This document shows positions 1 to 9,525 of a stretch of DNA of 64,000 nt, piece by piece. Made by a program: the position numbers and the translations under genes. The notes beneath the pieces are model-generated. The model was given only the letters and a program-made list of their open reading frames with translations. It was not told the DNA's origin and did no database searches. The stretch is from Zobellia amurskyensis (GTDB lineage: Bacteria; Bacteroidota; Bacteroidia; Flavobacteriales; Flavobacteriaceae). The DNA is taken from NCBI RefSeq assembly GCF_009725985.1, contig NZ_RCNR01000002.1:124001-188000 (forward strand), written 5' to 3'. Numbering within the stretch: the first letter of the stretch is position 1; every line of letters starts with the position of its first letter.

Positions 1-249
1 ATTACTAAATCCAACTTTTTTGCTATCCTCCCAGCCATCAATGGTGTCTAATGGTAATATCAAAGTGATTTTATCATTCTCAAAACTCGCCGTTAGGGTG
101 GGTTCATCTGCCTTAGCACTTAGGGCATACGTAAACGTTTTATTTAAAAAATGAGTTTCTTCTTGTACATAACCAGTTTTACAAAGCTGAGACACTTCAG
201 TTTTTGTAATGCGCATGCGTATAGAGTTACCTTTTATCCGTATTTTCAT
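1..249 (-). CDS. DUF7009-like protein, truncated by the window edge
   Basis: An open frame of 83 codons starts at the ATG at 249 and runs off the left edge without a stop. The product starts MKIRIKGNSIRMRITKTEV and continues as a small soluble beta-rich protein with no signal peptide. This opening resembles short Bacteroidota proteins grouped as DUF7009; the family assignment is from memory of that motif. Function is unknown. It lies 54 nt downstream of the next minus-strand gene, so the two may share a transcript. Confidence 0.6.
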   Translation of the reverse strand, partial: MKIRIKGNSIRMRITKTEVSQLCKTGYVQEETHFLNKTFTYALSAKADEPTLTASFENDKITLILPLDTIDGWEDSKKVGFSN

Positions 250-303
250 TTGAGGTAAATATTAAGATTGACTAGTAGAAATAGCCCGGAAATTTAATTA
301 GTG

Positions 304-1098
304 TTAAATATACAAGTCAATATTGAAACAACGCGAAATATTTTTCCTTTCTTGCGTTTTACCCATGGCTCTGTTCTCTTCATATAACAAAATACCCTCG
401 GATGTTGATATTTTAAAATAAACTCCGGGTCCGGGAATGGAAGAGATTGGTGTTTCAATACTTATAAGAGGAGAAAGATATGTTTGCTTATAATCTATAC
501 TTTTATAATCTATTCTGAACCGGCCCTTGCTATCTGAAAGTGCGCTTCCTAAAAAATCGTCTTTAATCCAATCTACATCCATTGCAGAAACTAACACCCC
601 TTCTACAGGTATTTTTCTGTCTTCAATAGATTTTACACTTCCCACAATCGTCCAAATATCAAATTGCTTCCTTACCTGACTCCAGAATTGAAGACTAAAA
701 CTGTAATTCCAACTGTACTCTTTAGTTTCGTTATTACTTCTCCATACCGGCATCAATCTCTTTGCCGTGAAATGGATGGGCTTAAATTTCTGTTTTGAGG
801 GTTGCTTATCCTTTATAACTAAATCTATTTCAATCTCACCTTCCTTGTAAGAATCACATATATCAATCAAAAAATTTCCTTCAGAATCAGTATAACCCGT
901 ACCAAGAAGATTTTTGGATTTATATTCAATAGCAGCTTTAGACAGCACGTGAAGTTCATTCTTATAATCGTGAGCTACTTTAATATCGCTCGTAACTTTA
1001 TAGATATTGACCTGTACTTTATCCAAGGTTTCATAGAGGTCTAAGTATAGACAAGCTCTTAGATTACCTTTGACTGTGTACCCCATTTCATTTAGCAT
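304..1098 (-). CDS. Hypothetical protein with two transthyretin/carboxypeptidase-regulatory-like domains
   Basis: A 264-residue protein without signal peptide or membrane segment. Two segments carry the turn typical of carboxypeptidase-regulatory or transthyretin-like beta-sandwiches: GTGYTDSEGNFLIDI near residues 65-80 and GSALSDSKGRFRIDY near residues 183-197. Each is preceded by a strand-rich stretch, so the protein is probably two tandem TTR-like domains. In Bacteroidota such domains usually sit on secreted or surface proteins, so the lack of a signal peptide is notable. A second in-frame ATG lies at residue 5. I do not recognise a specific function. Confidence 0.6.
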   Translation of the reverse strand: MLNEMGYTVKGNLRACLYLDLYETLDKVQVNIYKVTSDIKVAHDYKNELHVLSKAAIEYKSKNLLGTGYTDSEGNFLIDICDSYKEGEIEIDLVIKDKQPSKQKFKPIHFTAKRLMPVWRSNNETKEYSWNYSFSLQFWSQVRKQFDIWTIVGSVKSIEDRKIPVEGVLVSAMDVDWIKDDFLGSALSDSKGRFRIDYKSIDYKQTYLSPLISIETPISSIPGPGVYFKISTSEGILLYEENRAMGKTQERKNISRCFNIDLYI

Positions 1099-1193
1099 TA
1101 AAGATGATAAAATAAAAATTATAGCCTATTCAGTAGTAGGCTAGTACGTATAACTGGGGGCTATTGTTAATGAATCCGAGTGTTAAGATATAG

Positions 1194-2660
1194 TTATTGT
1201 CCTTTCTTTCCAAATACTTTTAATAGCACTTGAAAAACATCTTCTGAAATCCTGAACTTGTATAGAACCCCAATATAAAGCAGGGCTATGCCTAAACTTT
1301 TGATTATTATGTTTACTATAGGATGAAATGACAATTGTAAAAAGTAAAATATAAAAATTGTTATGATTAACAATACTGAAACCTGAACCGTTTCTCTAGT
1401 GAAAGGCAACATATTGAATTTCATCTTAACATAAATCAACTTTACGGTGTTGTAAATAAAGAAAGCCGAAAAACTAGCAATAGCCGCACCATCCAAACCA
1501 TATGCGGGTATTAACCAGATATTTAAAAATACGGTTACAATTGCTAAAAATATACCCATGTACAAGACAGCTCTATAATAATCGGAATTGTACAAAATGG
1601 AATTATTATTACCCAATAAGGCATCGTACAATTTGGCCAGACCCAACCAAACAAAAATTACATAACCATTGCGGTAAGCATCTGGCAATAATTCATATAA
1701 ATCGTTTAAATTGAGGAAAATGAGCACAAACAAAAGACCTGATATAATGTATAAGGTCAAAGAGCTTTTTTGATAAAGTCTGTTAAGACCCACTAAATCC
1801 TTCTTATTCAGGAGTTCCGCCGTAAGTGGATATGTAATTTGGTGCATAGACCGTGAAGGAACAGCAATAACCAGAGCTATAAAACTTGCTACACTATAAT
1901 AGGCAACATTTTCTATTTTAATAAATTGATTGATCATCACCTTATCAATCTCCAATAAGACGATGGCAACGGACCCTCCTAAAATTATCAGTGCACTATA
2001 TATTATAATTTTCCGCGTATTTTCGGGAAACTCAAATATCAATTTAGGACGATGCAATTTGTAGGCATAGATTTTCATAGCTATAGTACGAAGCAAATAA
2101 GCAACGACCAAAAAATCTAGAAACGACTGGACGGTAATAATATCAAAATACAGCAAAATTAAAAGTACGGATTGCGCAACTCGGCCAAAAATCTCTTTCA
2201 TAAAATTTCCAAAGACCGACTTCATTTGCACCCGTGCCCAGGCATAAAATACCTCAAAATACGCCATGGACATTGCTATTAAAAATATATGCCAGACATA
2301 TCCTTTTACAATAGGATTTTCTTTGGATAAAAAACTTCCGATGGTATCATTTACCAAATACGTAATACCAGCAATAGGAACGATCAAAACCAACGGCAAC
2401 AGCAACATAAGCGTCAAAAAACCATCCGTAGACTTCTCATCATTCTTAAAACTACTATAGAATTTAACCAATGTATTGGGTACGCCAAAAGCCAGAACCG
2501 GCATTAAAACTACCGAAGCGGACAAAACTACTTGAAGAAGACCATAATATTTAGGCTCCATGAACTGTAGGTACAGCACCAAAGTATTAAGCGCTCCTAG
2601 ACCAAAACCCAGATAGGTAATTATTGAATTATTCAGTGACTGTTTAAATACCAATCCCAT
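1194..2660 (-). CDS. Oligosaccharide flippase / polysaccharide biosynthesis protein (MVF/MATE-like)
   Basis: A 488-residue polytopic membrane protein with about 12-14 hydrophobic segments throughout. It has the layout of Wzx-type lipid-linked oligosaccharide flippases, starting with a polar residue-containing first helix (SLNNSIITYLGFGLGALNTL). The family moves undecaprenyl-linked sugars across the inner membrane for O-antigen, capsule or exopolysaccharide assembly. Its ATG overlaps the stop of the upstream glycosyltransferase by one base (TAATG), which implies translational coupling. Substrate cannot be told from sequence. Confidence 0.85.
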   Translation of the reverse strand: MGLVFKQSLNNSIITYLGFGLGALNTLVLYLQFMEPKYYGLLQVVLSASVVLMPVLAFGVPNTLVKFYSSFKNDEKSTDGFLTLMLLLPLVLIVPIAGITYLVNDTIGSFLSKENPIVKGYVWHIFLIAMSMAYFEVFYAWARVQMKSVFGNFMKEIFGRVAQSVLLILLYFDIITVQSFLDFLVVAYLLRTIAMKIYAYKLHRPKLIFEFPENTRKIIIYSALIILGGSVAIVLLEIDKVMINQFIKIENVAYYSVASFIALVIAVPSRSMHQITYPLTAELLNKKDLVGLNRLYQKSSLTLYIISGLLFVLIFLNLNDLYELLPDAYRNGYVIFVWLGLAKLYDALLGNNNSILYNSDYYRAVLYMGIFLAIVTVFLNIWLIPAYGLDGAAIASFSAFFIYNTVKLIYVKMKFNMLPFTRETVQVSVLLIITIFIFYFLQLSFHPIVNIIIKSLGIALLYIGVLYKFRISEDVFQVLLKVFGKKGQ

Positions 2661-3931
2661 TAGAGCAATTTAGATAATTCTTCGGTTAATGCTCTACGAC
2701 TATATTTTTCAATACCTATAGATTCAGAAACAATCCGTTCCTTCTTAAATGCCGTATACCATTGTAGAATAGTCTTTTTCAGCTCAGCTTCTGCAGAATA
2801 ATCAAATACCTTACCGGCATTAGTATTACTAACTATTTCACCTGCCTCCCAGCCTTCAGGCCCAACAGCCAAAATAGGCCTCTTGGCTACCATATATTCA
2901 AACAGTTTGCCAGGTATAATACCTTTAGTTTCTATACTGTCTATTTCTACCAAAAGCAGCAGTTGTGATCTTTGTTGCTTGCGTTGAGCTTCGGCATGAG
3001 AACCATACCCCAACATTTTTATATACGGCCCAAGCTCAAAACGATACATAGAATCCATCACGTCTTGACTTACCACTCCCATAAATTCTAACTGAAGGTC
3101 GCCACGAAAGACGGCATCCTCTGCCGCAATTTGAGACAATACCTTCCATAAGTTTTTTGGGTTTCTACCTGTTAACAAAGAACCTATATGCGAAATTGTA
3201 AACCTTTTATCTAAATCTGCATCTCCTTTATAATCGGAATCATAACCATTTGTTATCACAGAAATTGGCTGCTTGGTAACACCTTCAAATTCTGTTTTTG
3301 TAGTATTGCTCGTTACTAGGATTCTATCGGGCTCATTTAAAACAGCATGTTCCAATGCTTTATGTTTCTTTTCAGAACTATTACTTAGTTTTAGCTCTTT
3401 GTGATAACCAATAGACGTCCAAGGATCTCTAAAGTCTGCCAGCCAAGTTACTCCAATATCTTTCTTTAATTGTTTTCCAATAAGGTGAACACTGTGCGGT
3501 GGCCCCGTAGTGATTATCGTGTCTATGTTTTCTTTGGAGATAACATCTTTCAAATATTTCACGGAAGGTTTTATCCAAAATTTTCTTGCATCAGGAATGA
3601 AAAAATTCCCTCTGACCCATAACATGCTTTTTTCAAAAAAAGATTGGTTCTTCGCTTTAATAATACCGGAGCTTATCTGTTTTGTTTTCTTTGAAGACAA
3701 CAACTTTGCTAATCCGTAAGGTTCAAAAATAGGCTGGGAATACACCATAAGATTTTTGGAAACCTCAGTTGTTAAACTGCCATCCTCTATGGGATAATGT
3801 GGGTTTTCAGGAATATATACTATTGGCTCAATATCAAAATCTGGAAGATATTTTACAAATTTCAACCACCTCTGAACACCTGGACCACCCGCAGGAGGCC
3901 AATAATAGGTGATAATGAGGACTTTCTTCAT
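2660..3931 (-). CDS. Glycosyltransferase, GT4-like (GT-B fold)
   Basis: A 423-residue cytosolic protein. The N-terminus (ITYYWPPAGGPGVQRW) is the sugar-acceptor domain opening common in Bacteroidota family-4 transferases. The C-terminal half has the nucleotide-sugar domain, with GSLLTGRNP near residue 253 and LFEYMVAKRPILAVGP near residues 345-360, where a Glu usually contacts the donor. It overlaps the flippase start by one base and lies 43 nt below the YfhO gene, giving a probable glycan-assembly operon. Donor and acceptor are unknown. Confidence 0.85.
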   Translation of the reverse strand: MKKVLIITYYWPPAGGPGVQRWLKFVKYLPDFDIEPIVYIPENPHYPIEDGSLTTEVSKNLMVYSQPIFEPYGLAKLLSSKKTKQISSGIIKAKNQSFFEKSMLWVRGNFFIPDARKFWIKPSVKYLKDVISKENIDTIITTGPPHSVHLIGKQLKKDIGVTWLADFRDPWTSIGYHKELKLSNSSEKKHKALEHAVLNEPDRILVTSNTTKTEFEGVTKQPISVITNGYDSDYKGDADLDKRFTISHIGSLLTGRNPKNLWKVLSQIAAEDAVFRGDLQLEFMGVVSQDVMDSMYRFELGPYIKMLGYGSHAEAQRKQQRSQLLLLVEIDSIETKGIIPGKLFEYMVAKRPILAVGPEGWEAGEIVSNTNAGKVFDYSAEAELKKTILQWYTAFKKERIVSESIGIEKYSRRALTEELSKLL

Positions 3932-3973
3932 AAGTTTAAATTACTAGTTGTAAGACTGGGGAATCTCTACAAA

Positions 3974-6430
3974 CTATTTTTTAACTTCTTTCTTTTCTTG
4001 ACCTTCGTCCTTTTTTGAACTGTAAAATGTGAAGCCTATACCACCTAAAACAATAAGTGCTAACAAAATAGAACTTGCCAATGTTATTTGACTTCCAATA
4101 CGCACTACTTCCGGTTCAAACTTAAACTCAATGGTATGTGTTCCTTTAGGAATTTCAAGTGCTCTAAGGGTATAATTGACCTTAAAGTGTTCCTTTAAAT
4201 CCCCATCAATGTAAGCGTTCCATCCATTTGCATAATACATCTCCGAGAAAACGGCCAGGCCATCATTTTGGTTTTTGGATTTGTACGTAAGGTGATTGGG
4301 CTTATAATCGGTTAATATAAGGGTCGCAGTAGAATCTACTTCAAAATCGAACTGAGTTAAGCTTTTTACTTTACCTAAATTTACTACAGCTTCTATTCTT
4401 GTATTCAATTTATCTAGGGCAGCAATTTCTTCATCTGCCGAGTTTACCTGAACCACACGATTAACAAACCAGGCATTGCCATTGGCATTCGGATTTACTG
4501 CTGGGTAACTCTTCCCTTCTTCATCTTGTTGAACAACATACTTTACGTTCAACATATTAAGTACACCCATGTTGCCTTTGTAGACATAAAAACTGAACAG
4601 GTCTTCCAATCCTGCTGGTTTAGCTGCGTGATATCCTCCAATAGATTGATGATAGTACGATGTACGAGCACCGTTAACACCTTCACTAGGGTCATATACT
4701 CTATAAATACCTTTGTCTTTGCCTATTTCTTGGTCTATAGCTGTCTCGGGAAATGGTTGTGTCATTCTTCGTTTAGCAACAAAGTTCTCAGAATCAACAT
4801 AACGCAAACCTACACCTACCAAGTCAAAAATTATTAAAGCACCAATGGCTACGATAGCTAAATTTTCTTTCACTTTTCCTTTAATATAAAACCAAAGTGC
4901 AAGTGCCGCTAAGAATACAAATATCATGGAGCGCAAAAGATCGGAGTTATACACCGCTTTTCTGTCAGCTTCAATTAATGAAACAAGCTCGTCTCCATAA
5001 TTCCGTTTTAAGAATTCATCATTAGGTCCTTCAAAATCAAAACCTGCCTTAAAAATAAACAGGGCAACACTTAACCCTAATACCGTAAAAAATGATATTC
5101 TAAGTGCATTGAATTTTTCAGATGTATCTACGGTAGATTTAAAAAGTTCCCGCAAAGCCAAAATAGCCAGCACAGGAGCACATAGTTCTAAAATAACCTG
5201 TATGGAAGAAACCGCCCTAAACTTATCATATAGCGGAAAATAATCGATCATAAAGTCAGTTAAGAAGCTGAAATTCTTTCCCCATGAAAGTAACAGGGAC
5301 ATGAGTACACCTCCAAGAAGCCACCACTTTGCCTTTCCTTTTACCAGAATAAGTCCTAAGATAAAAAGGAAGAAAATAATAGCCCCTATATAAGCCGGTC
5401 CGGATGTACCAGGCTGATCTGCCCAATACAATGGTAATCCGCTAGAAAAACTTAATGCTTGGCTTCTAGATACTCCTTGGTCAATTAGAAAATCATAACT
5501 TTTTGAGTTTTCACCCAAATTCTCATTATTTGACCCACCGAACAAACGTGGCACAAATAAGTTCAGAGATTCCGTAATACCATAACTCCATCTGGTGATG
5601 TAGGATTTTTCCAATCCTCCAGTATTTTCTTTGGATGAACCATCTGGATTGATAGTCAATTCAGATTTTCCACGGGTACTCCAATCCGCATATTCCTTTG
5701 TTGCCATTAAACTAGTGGCGTTTGCAGCAATACCCAATGTCACAGCTACCAATAAAAGACCAACAGAGCTAAAGTAATGCTTCAACTTTTCTGTTCGAAT
5801 AGCGTCAACTAGATAAACCACACCCAAAATCAAAACTAAAAGCATGAAATAATAGGTCATTTGGTAATGGTTGGCCCTAATTTCTAAAGCCATAGAAATG
5901 GCTGTGAGGATAAATCCCCAAAGATATTTTTTGCGAAACACCAATATAATACCTCCCAGAAGCATCGGTAAATATCCTAGAGCATGTGCTTTAGCATTGT
6001 GCCCTACTCCCAGAATAATAATCAAATAGGTAGAAAAACCAAACGCCAAAGCTCCTACAATGGCCAATCTATAATCGACTTTTAAACAACAAAGTAAAAT
6101 GTAAAAACCAATAAAATATAGAAACAAATAATCTGCAGGTCTTGGTAAAAACCGAATTAGATTATCTAGTTTTTTTACATAATCATGAGGGTAATAGGCT
6201 CCTAACTGATAAGTTGGCATGCCCCCAAAGGCGCTATTTGTCCAGTAGGGTTCTTCTCCTGTTTTTTTCCTAAAATCATTTTGCTCCTTGGCCATTCCTG
6301 TAAATTGAACAATATCTGATTGCTCAATAACCTTACCTTGAAGCACCGGATGAAAATAAGCCAAAGCGGCAATCACAAAAAAAACGGTAACAAAAAAATG
6401 TACGAAGAAGGCCTTCAATCCTTTTTGCAT
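3974..6430 (-). CDS. YfhO family membrane protein
   Basis: An 818-residue protein with a short cytosolic start, about a dozen membrane helices over residues 1-530, a large extracytoplasmic domain at about 560-780, and a final helix near 785-805 followed by a Lys/Glu-rich tail. This is the YfhO family layout, related to GT-C membrane glycosyltransferases. A FTGMAKEQNDFRK stretch in the first periplasmic loop and YANGWNAYIDG near residue 740 are typical. Family members have been linked to glycosylation of lipoteichoic acid or other surface polymers in Firmicutes; the Flavobacteria role is not established. It is the first gene of the glycan operon. Confidence 0.85.
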   Translation of the reverse strand: MQKGLKAFFVHFFVTVFFVIAALAYFHPVLQGKVIEQSDIVQFTGMAKEQNDFRKKTGEEPYWTNSAFGGMPTYQLGAYYPHDYVKKLDNLIRFLPRPADYLFLYFIGFYILLCCLKVDYRLAIVGALAFGFSTYLIIILGVGHNAKAHALGYLPMLLGGIILVFRKKYLWGFILTAISMALEIRANHYQMTYYFMLLVLILGVVYLVDAIRTEKLKHYFSSVGLLLVAVTLGIAANATSLMATKEYADWSTRGKSELTINPDGSSKENTGGLEKSYITRWSYGITESLNLFVPRLFGGSNNENLGENSKSYDFLIDQGVSRSQALSFSSGLPLYWADQPGTSGPAYIGAIIFFLFILGLILVKGKAKWWLLGGVLMSLLLSWGKNFSFLTDFMIDYFPLYDKFRAVSSIQVILELCAPVLAILALRELFKSTVDTSEKFNALRISFFTVLGLSVALFIFKAGFDFEGPNDEFLKRNYGDELVSLIEADRKAVYNSDLLRSMIFVFLAALALWFYIKGKVKENLAIVAIGALIIFDLVGVGLRYVDSENFVAKRRMTQPFPETAIDQEIGKDKGIYRVYDPSEGVNGARTSYYHQSIGGYHAAKPAGLEDLFSFYVYKGNMGVLNMLNVKYVVQQDEEGKSYPAVNPNANGNAWFVNRVVQVNSADEEIAALDKLNTRIEAVVNLGKVKSLTQFDFEVDSTATLILTDYKPNHLTYKSKNQNDGLAVFSEMYYANGWNAYIDGDLKEHFKVNYTLRALEIPKGTHTIEFKFEPEVVRIGSQITLASSILLALIVLGGIGFTFYSSKKDEGQEKKEVKK

Positions 6431-6613
6431 AGTGGGATTTATGGGTTGTTTCGGCTAAAATAATGAAGTTATTTCTACTTACGAATTTGTTTTGATTTTA
6501 ACTTGGCAAGTAGATGGAAGTTTTGAAAGTATTAGTATGCATTGTTTAGGCTTTTATCAAGTCCTACGGTGGGTTACTTTTGTGAAATAAGTGATTTTTT
6601 TTAGAGAGAAAGA

Positions 6614-6883
6614 TTACTCTACTTCTTCAAAATCTATGTAATCACCCACTTGATTGTTGGGAGTATTTTTCTTAGCAGGTTTCTTATCGATAATAACATC
6701 CCCTACTTGTTCTTTCTGAGTTGGACCATTCGCTTGTTGGGCGAATCCGCCAAATTTTTCGTTAAAATGTTCTTGAGTTTTACGGGCGGCATACCCAAAT
6801 ATTTTAGGGGCAAACATCTTCACCACTATCTTAAAAAGGTAATAGACCAATAAAATAATTAAGATTGTCTTTAAAAATGCCAT
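6614..6883 (-). CDS. DUF4834 family small membrane-anchored protein
   Basis: An 89-residue protein with one N-terminal hydrophobic helix (residues 3-25) and a charged, disordered tail ending in GDYIDFEEVE. This matches a small family common in Flavobacteriia (DUF4834). A -7 element TATTTTTG lies about 22 nt upstream on the minus strand, giving a short leader, so it is probably monocistronic. Function is unknown. Confidence 0.7.
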   Translation of the reverse strand: MAFLKTILIILLVYYLFKIVVKMFAPKIFGYAARKTQEHFNEKFGGFAQQANGPTQKEQVGDVIIDKKPAKKNTPNNQVGDYIDFEEVE

Positions 6884-6904
6884 ACTTTTTCAAAATGATT
6901 ATAT

Positions 6905-6912
6905 CAAAAATA
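6905..6912 (-). promoter_or_regulatory. -7 promoter element for the DUF4834 gene
   Basis: Minus-strand TATTTTTG fits the Bacteroidota -7 consensus TAnnTTTG and would start transcription about 15 nt before the ATG at 6883. No clear -33 TTTG is seen. Confidence 0.5.
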
Positions 6913-6996
6913 CGATTCTAGCGTTGTAATAACTGTGTAGAAGTGCTAAAATATTATTAAAGTAGCCTTTGTTGATGCGTATTATATATCCGTTCC

Positions 6997-7127
6997 TATA
7001 TTTACTTTGGCTGAAAAGCCCGTAAATAAGGGCATCTTGATGTTCCAACAAACGGCTTAATATCAACAATGGTATTTTTATTATAAAAAAAGAACAAGCC
7101 TGAACTAATTAATCCAGTGACGCTAAA
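6997..7127 (+). promoter_or_regulatory. Probable promoter and structured 5' leader of the beta-barrel gene
   Basis: A -7-like box TATATTTA (6997-7004) would start RNA near 7009. The RNA would open with a perfect GGCU-GAAA-AGCC tetraloop hairpin (7009-7020). Then come TTGATGTT (7037-7044) and AATATCAA (7059-7066), which form an 8-bp stem with one G-U pair. AAGCC (7016-7020) could instead pair with GGCTT (7054-7058), and GCCC (7018-7021) with GGGC (7030-7033), so mutually exclusive folds are possible. This is suggestive of a cis-regulatory leader. I cannot assign it to a known riboswitch class. Confidence 0.3.
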
Positions 7128-8207
7128 ATGAAAAAATATCTTTTAACCTTGTTTTTCACCCTTCCATTTATTGGAACCTCTCAATATACAGACGTAATCA
7201 ATTCCAACCGACCGGGCCTATCAGTTAGTGCATATGCAGTAGGTAGAAATGTATTGCAGGTAGAAGCCGGAGTCATTTATGAGCAACGGGACCACACCCT
7301 TCTAAATACAAACAGCAATATTTGGGGTTCGGATATATCGTTACGCTATGGATTACTGTTTGAACAGTTAGAATTAAACTATGAGGGTACTTACGTAAAC
7401 CAAAATATTACCTATAATACTCTAGAAACTTCTGAAAACCTAACTGATTTCTCTAGAAATCGTGTGGGTTTAAAATTTTTGATTTACGACCGATTCAAAA
7501 ATCCAGAAAGAAACAAACCAAATCTGTATAGCTGGAAGGCCAATTACGGTTTCAAGTTTAAAAACTTGATTCCATCCGTTTCACTTTACGGAGGGGCTAC
7601 TTTTAATCTAGGCGACAACCCTTTTTACGTTGGCGACCCAACTGTATCTTATCGTGGGATGATAGCCACCCAAAGTAGATTAACACCTAGGTTTGTACTT
7701 ATAACCAATATCTCATATGATCGCATTACAACAGATTATCCTGAACTAAGCTATCTTGTTTCGTTATCACACGCATTCCGAAACCCTAAATGGAGCGCTT
7801 TTGTTGAAAATCAAGGAATTCAAAGTGACCGTTATTCGGATGCATTGATTCGTGGTGGTGTTGCACATTTATTGACTGATGACCTTCAAGTGGATTTTAA
7901 TCTTGGTGCCAGCTTTAAAAACACGCCTTCTAGGATATTCATGACCGTTGGCGGTTCTTATCGTTTTGATTTCCATAAAGATAAAATCAAGGCAATAGAT
8001 GAACAAAGTGCCGGTGAAAATGGTGGTCCAATTAAAAAGAACGCCATGAAAAAGAAAGAAAAAGAAGAACGCAACAAGAACAAAGGTGGTAGCGGTGCAG
8101 AAGATATTGATTTAGGACCATCTAAGAAACAGCTCAAAAAGCTTAAGAAAGAAGAGAAAAAGAAGCGAAAAAATAAAGAACGTGGTAGCGGAGCAATTGA
8201 TTTTTAA
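7128..8207 (+). CDS. Outer-membrane beta-barrel transporter (phenol meta-pathway-like OM porin family)
   Basis: A 359-residue protein with a signal peptide (residues 1-19, ending GTSQ). About 250 residues of alternating amphipathic strands follow, opening with the NRPGLSVSAYAVGRNVLQVEAG signature of the Pfam family called Putative MetA-pathway of phenol degradation. The last 70 residues are an unusual Lys/Glu-rich tail with several KKEKEE-like blocks, which should be disordered and probably periplasmic. Function is likely an outer-membrane channel of unknown substrate. The leader upstream appears structured. Confidence 0.75.
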   Translation: MKKYLLTLFFTLPFIGTSQYTDVINSNRPGLSVSAYAVGRNVLQVEAGVIYEQRDHTLLNTNSNIWGSDISLRYGLLFEQLELNYEGTYVNQNITYNTLETSENLTDFSRNRVGLKFLIYDRFKNPERNKPNLYSWKANYGFKFKNLIPSVSLYGGATFNLGDNPFYVGDPTVSYRGMIATQSRLTPRFVLITNISYDRITTDYPELSYLVSLSHAFRNPKWSAFVENQGIQSDRYSDALIRGGVAHLLTDDLQVDFNLGASFKNTPSRIFMTVGGSYRFDFHKDKIKAIDEQSAGENGGPIKKNAMKKKEKEERNKNKGGSGAEDIDLGPSKKQLKKLKKEEKKKRKNKERGSGAIDF

Positions 8208-8301
8208 GCAAAGTTAACTTTTCCTTTATTGATAAAATTAAGTTTCAGAATTTTATTCTAACCCTATTTATCCCTAATATTGACCTTACAAAAAGAATTG
8301 T

Positions 8302-9420
8302 ATGGTCACCCTTAAAGAAGCGATTTCAAAAGCAGAGCTAAAAGAGTTCGTGAAATTCCCATTTTCGCTTTACAAGGGTTCGTCTTACTGGGTGCCACCT
8401 TTAATTGCAGATGAATTATCTTCATTTGACAAAGATGAAAATCCAGCTTTTAAAAATGCGAGTGCATGGTTCTATTTAGCCTACAAAGAAAATAAGCTTG
8501 TTGGTAGAATTGTTGCTATCATCAATCACTTAGAGGTAAATGATCAAAATGTGCGGAAAATGCGCTTTGGTTGGTTCGATTTTATTGATGATACCGAAGT
8601 GTCCGAAACCCTTCTCAACAAAGTAGCGGAAATAGGTGCGGCACAGAACCTAGAATTTATGGAAGGCCCTGTTGGCTTTTCCAATTTAGACAAGGTTGGC
8701 GTACTTACAGATGGTTTTGACCAGCCAGGAAGTATGGTTACTTGGTACAATCATGCTTATTATATAAACCATTATGAGCGTTTAGGTTTCACAAAGGAAA
8801 AAGGTTATGTTGAAAACAAATTTCCTGCAAGAAATGCCGACCCTGCTTTATTTACAAAGTTAAATGGACTCGTAAAAAGACGTTATGGCCTACGTGAAAT
8901 AAATTTCAAAAAAACCAGTGAGGTACTACCATTGGTGGACCAAATGTTTGACCTTTTCAATCAAACTTATTCTAAACTTTCTTCTTTTGTACCTATTACA
9001 GATGTTCAGAAAGAATATTTCAAGAAAAAATATATAACCTTTATAAATCCTGAATATATTAAGTTCATTGTAGATAAAAATGATAGCGTAATAGCCTTTG
9101 CCATTGTCATGCCGTCTTTTAGCAACGCATTGCAGAAGGCAAATGGAAAGTTATTCCCCTTTGGCATTCTACACCTTCTACGGGCAAAAAAGTATAATAA
9201 AGATGTTGTTTTTTATCTTATAGGAATTCACCCTGAATATCAAAACAAAGGAGTGACCGCCATAATTTTTAACGAATATTACAAAACCTTCAATAAGCGG
9301 GGCATTGAGATGTGTTATCGCACACCCGAATTAGAAGATAATATTGCTATACGGCAAATGTGGAAACATTTTGACCCGAAAATATATAAACGACGTTGCA
9401 CTTATAAAAAGAGCTTATAA
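8302..9420 (+). CDS. GNAT-like acyltransferase family protein
   Basis: A 372-residue soluble protein. The N-terminal part (LVGRIVAIINHLE near residue 72) and the later FYLIGIHPEYQNKGVTAIIF stretch (about residues 305-325) match the acetyl-CoA-binding beta4-alpha3 region of GNAT folds, with Q-N-K-G-V as the pyrophosphate loop. At this length the protein probably has two GNAT-like halves. Related Bacteroidota proteins are annotated only as N-acetyltransferase-like, and the substrate is unknown. It stands alone, ending at a shared terminator. Confidence 0.7.
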   Translation: MVTLKEAISKAELKEFVKFPFSLYKGSSYWVPPLIADELSSFDKDENPAFKNASAWFYLAYKENKLVGRIVAIINHLEVNDQNVRKMRFGWFDFIDDTEVSETLLNKVAEIGAAQNLEFMEGPVGFSNLDKVGVLTDGFDQPGSMVTWYNHAYYINHYERLGFTKEKGYVENKFPARNADPALFTKLNGLVKRRYGLREINFKKTSEVLPLVDQMFDLFNQTYSKLSSFVPITDVQKEYFKKKYITFINPEYIKFIVDKNDSVIAFAIVMPSFSNALQKANGKLFPFGILHLLRAKKYNKDVVFYLIGIHPEYQNKGVTAIIFNEYYKTFNKRGIEMCYRTPELEDNIAIRQMWKHFDPKIYKRRCTYKKSL

Positions 9421-9469
9421 ATCAAAACGTAACGTCTACCCTATTATTCCTTTGTTAAACTATAGCATA

Positions 9470-9506
9470 AAAAAAGCCTCACTTTTACAGCAAGGCTTTC
9501 TTTTTA
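9470..9506. terminator. Bidirectional intrinsic terminator
   Basis: Arms AAAGCCT (9473-9479) and AGGCTTT (9493-9499) with A-rich and T-rich flanks separate two convergent genes. Confidence 0.75.
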
Positions 9507-9525
9507 TAGTATATACAGGTGAACA

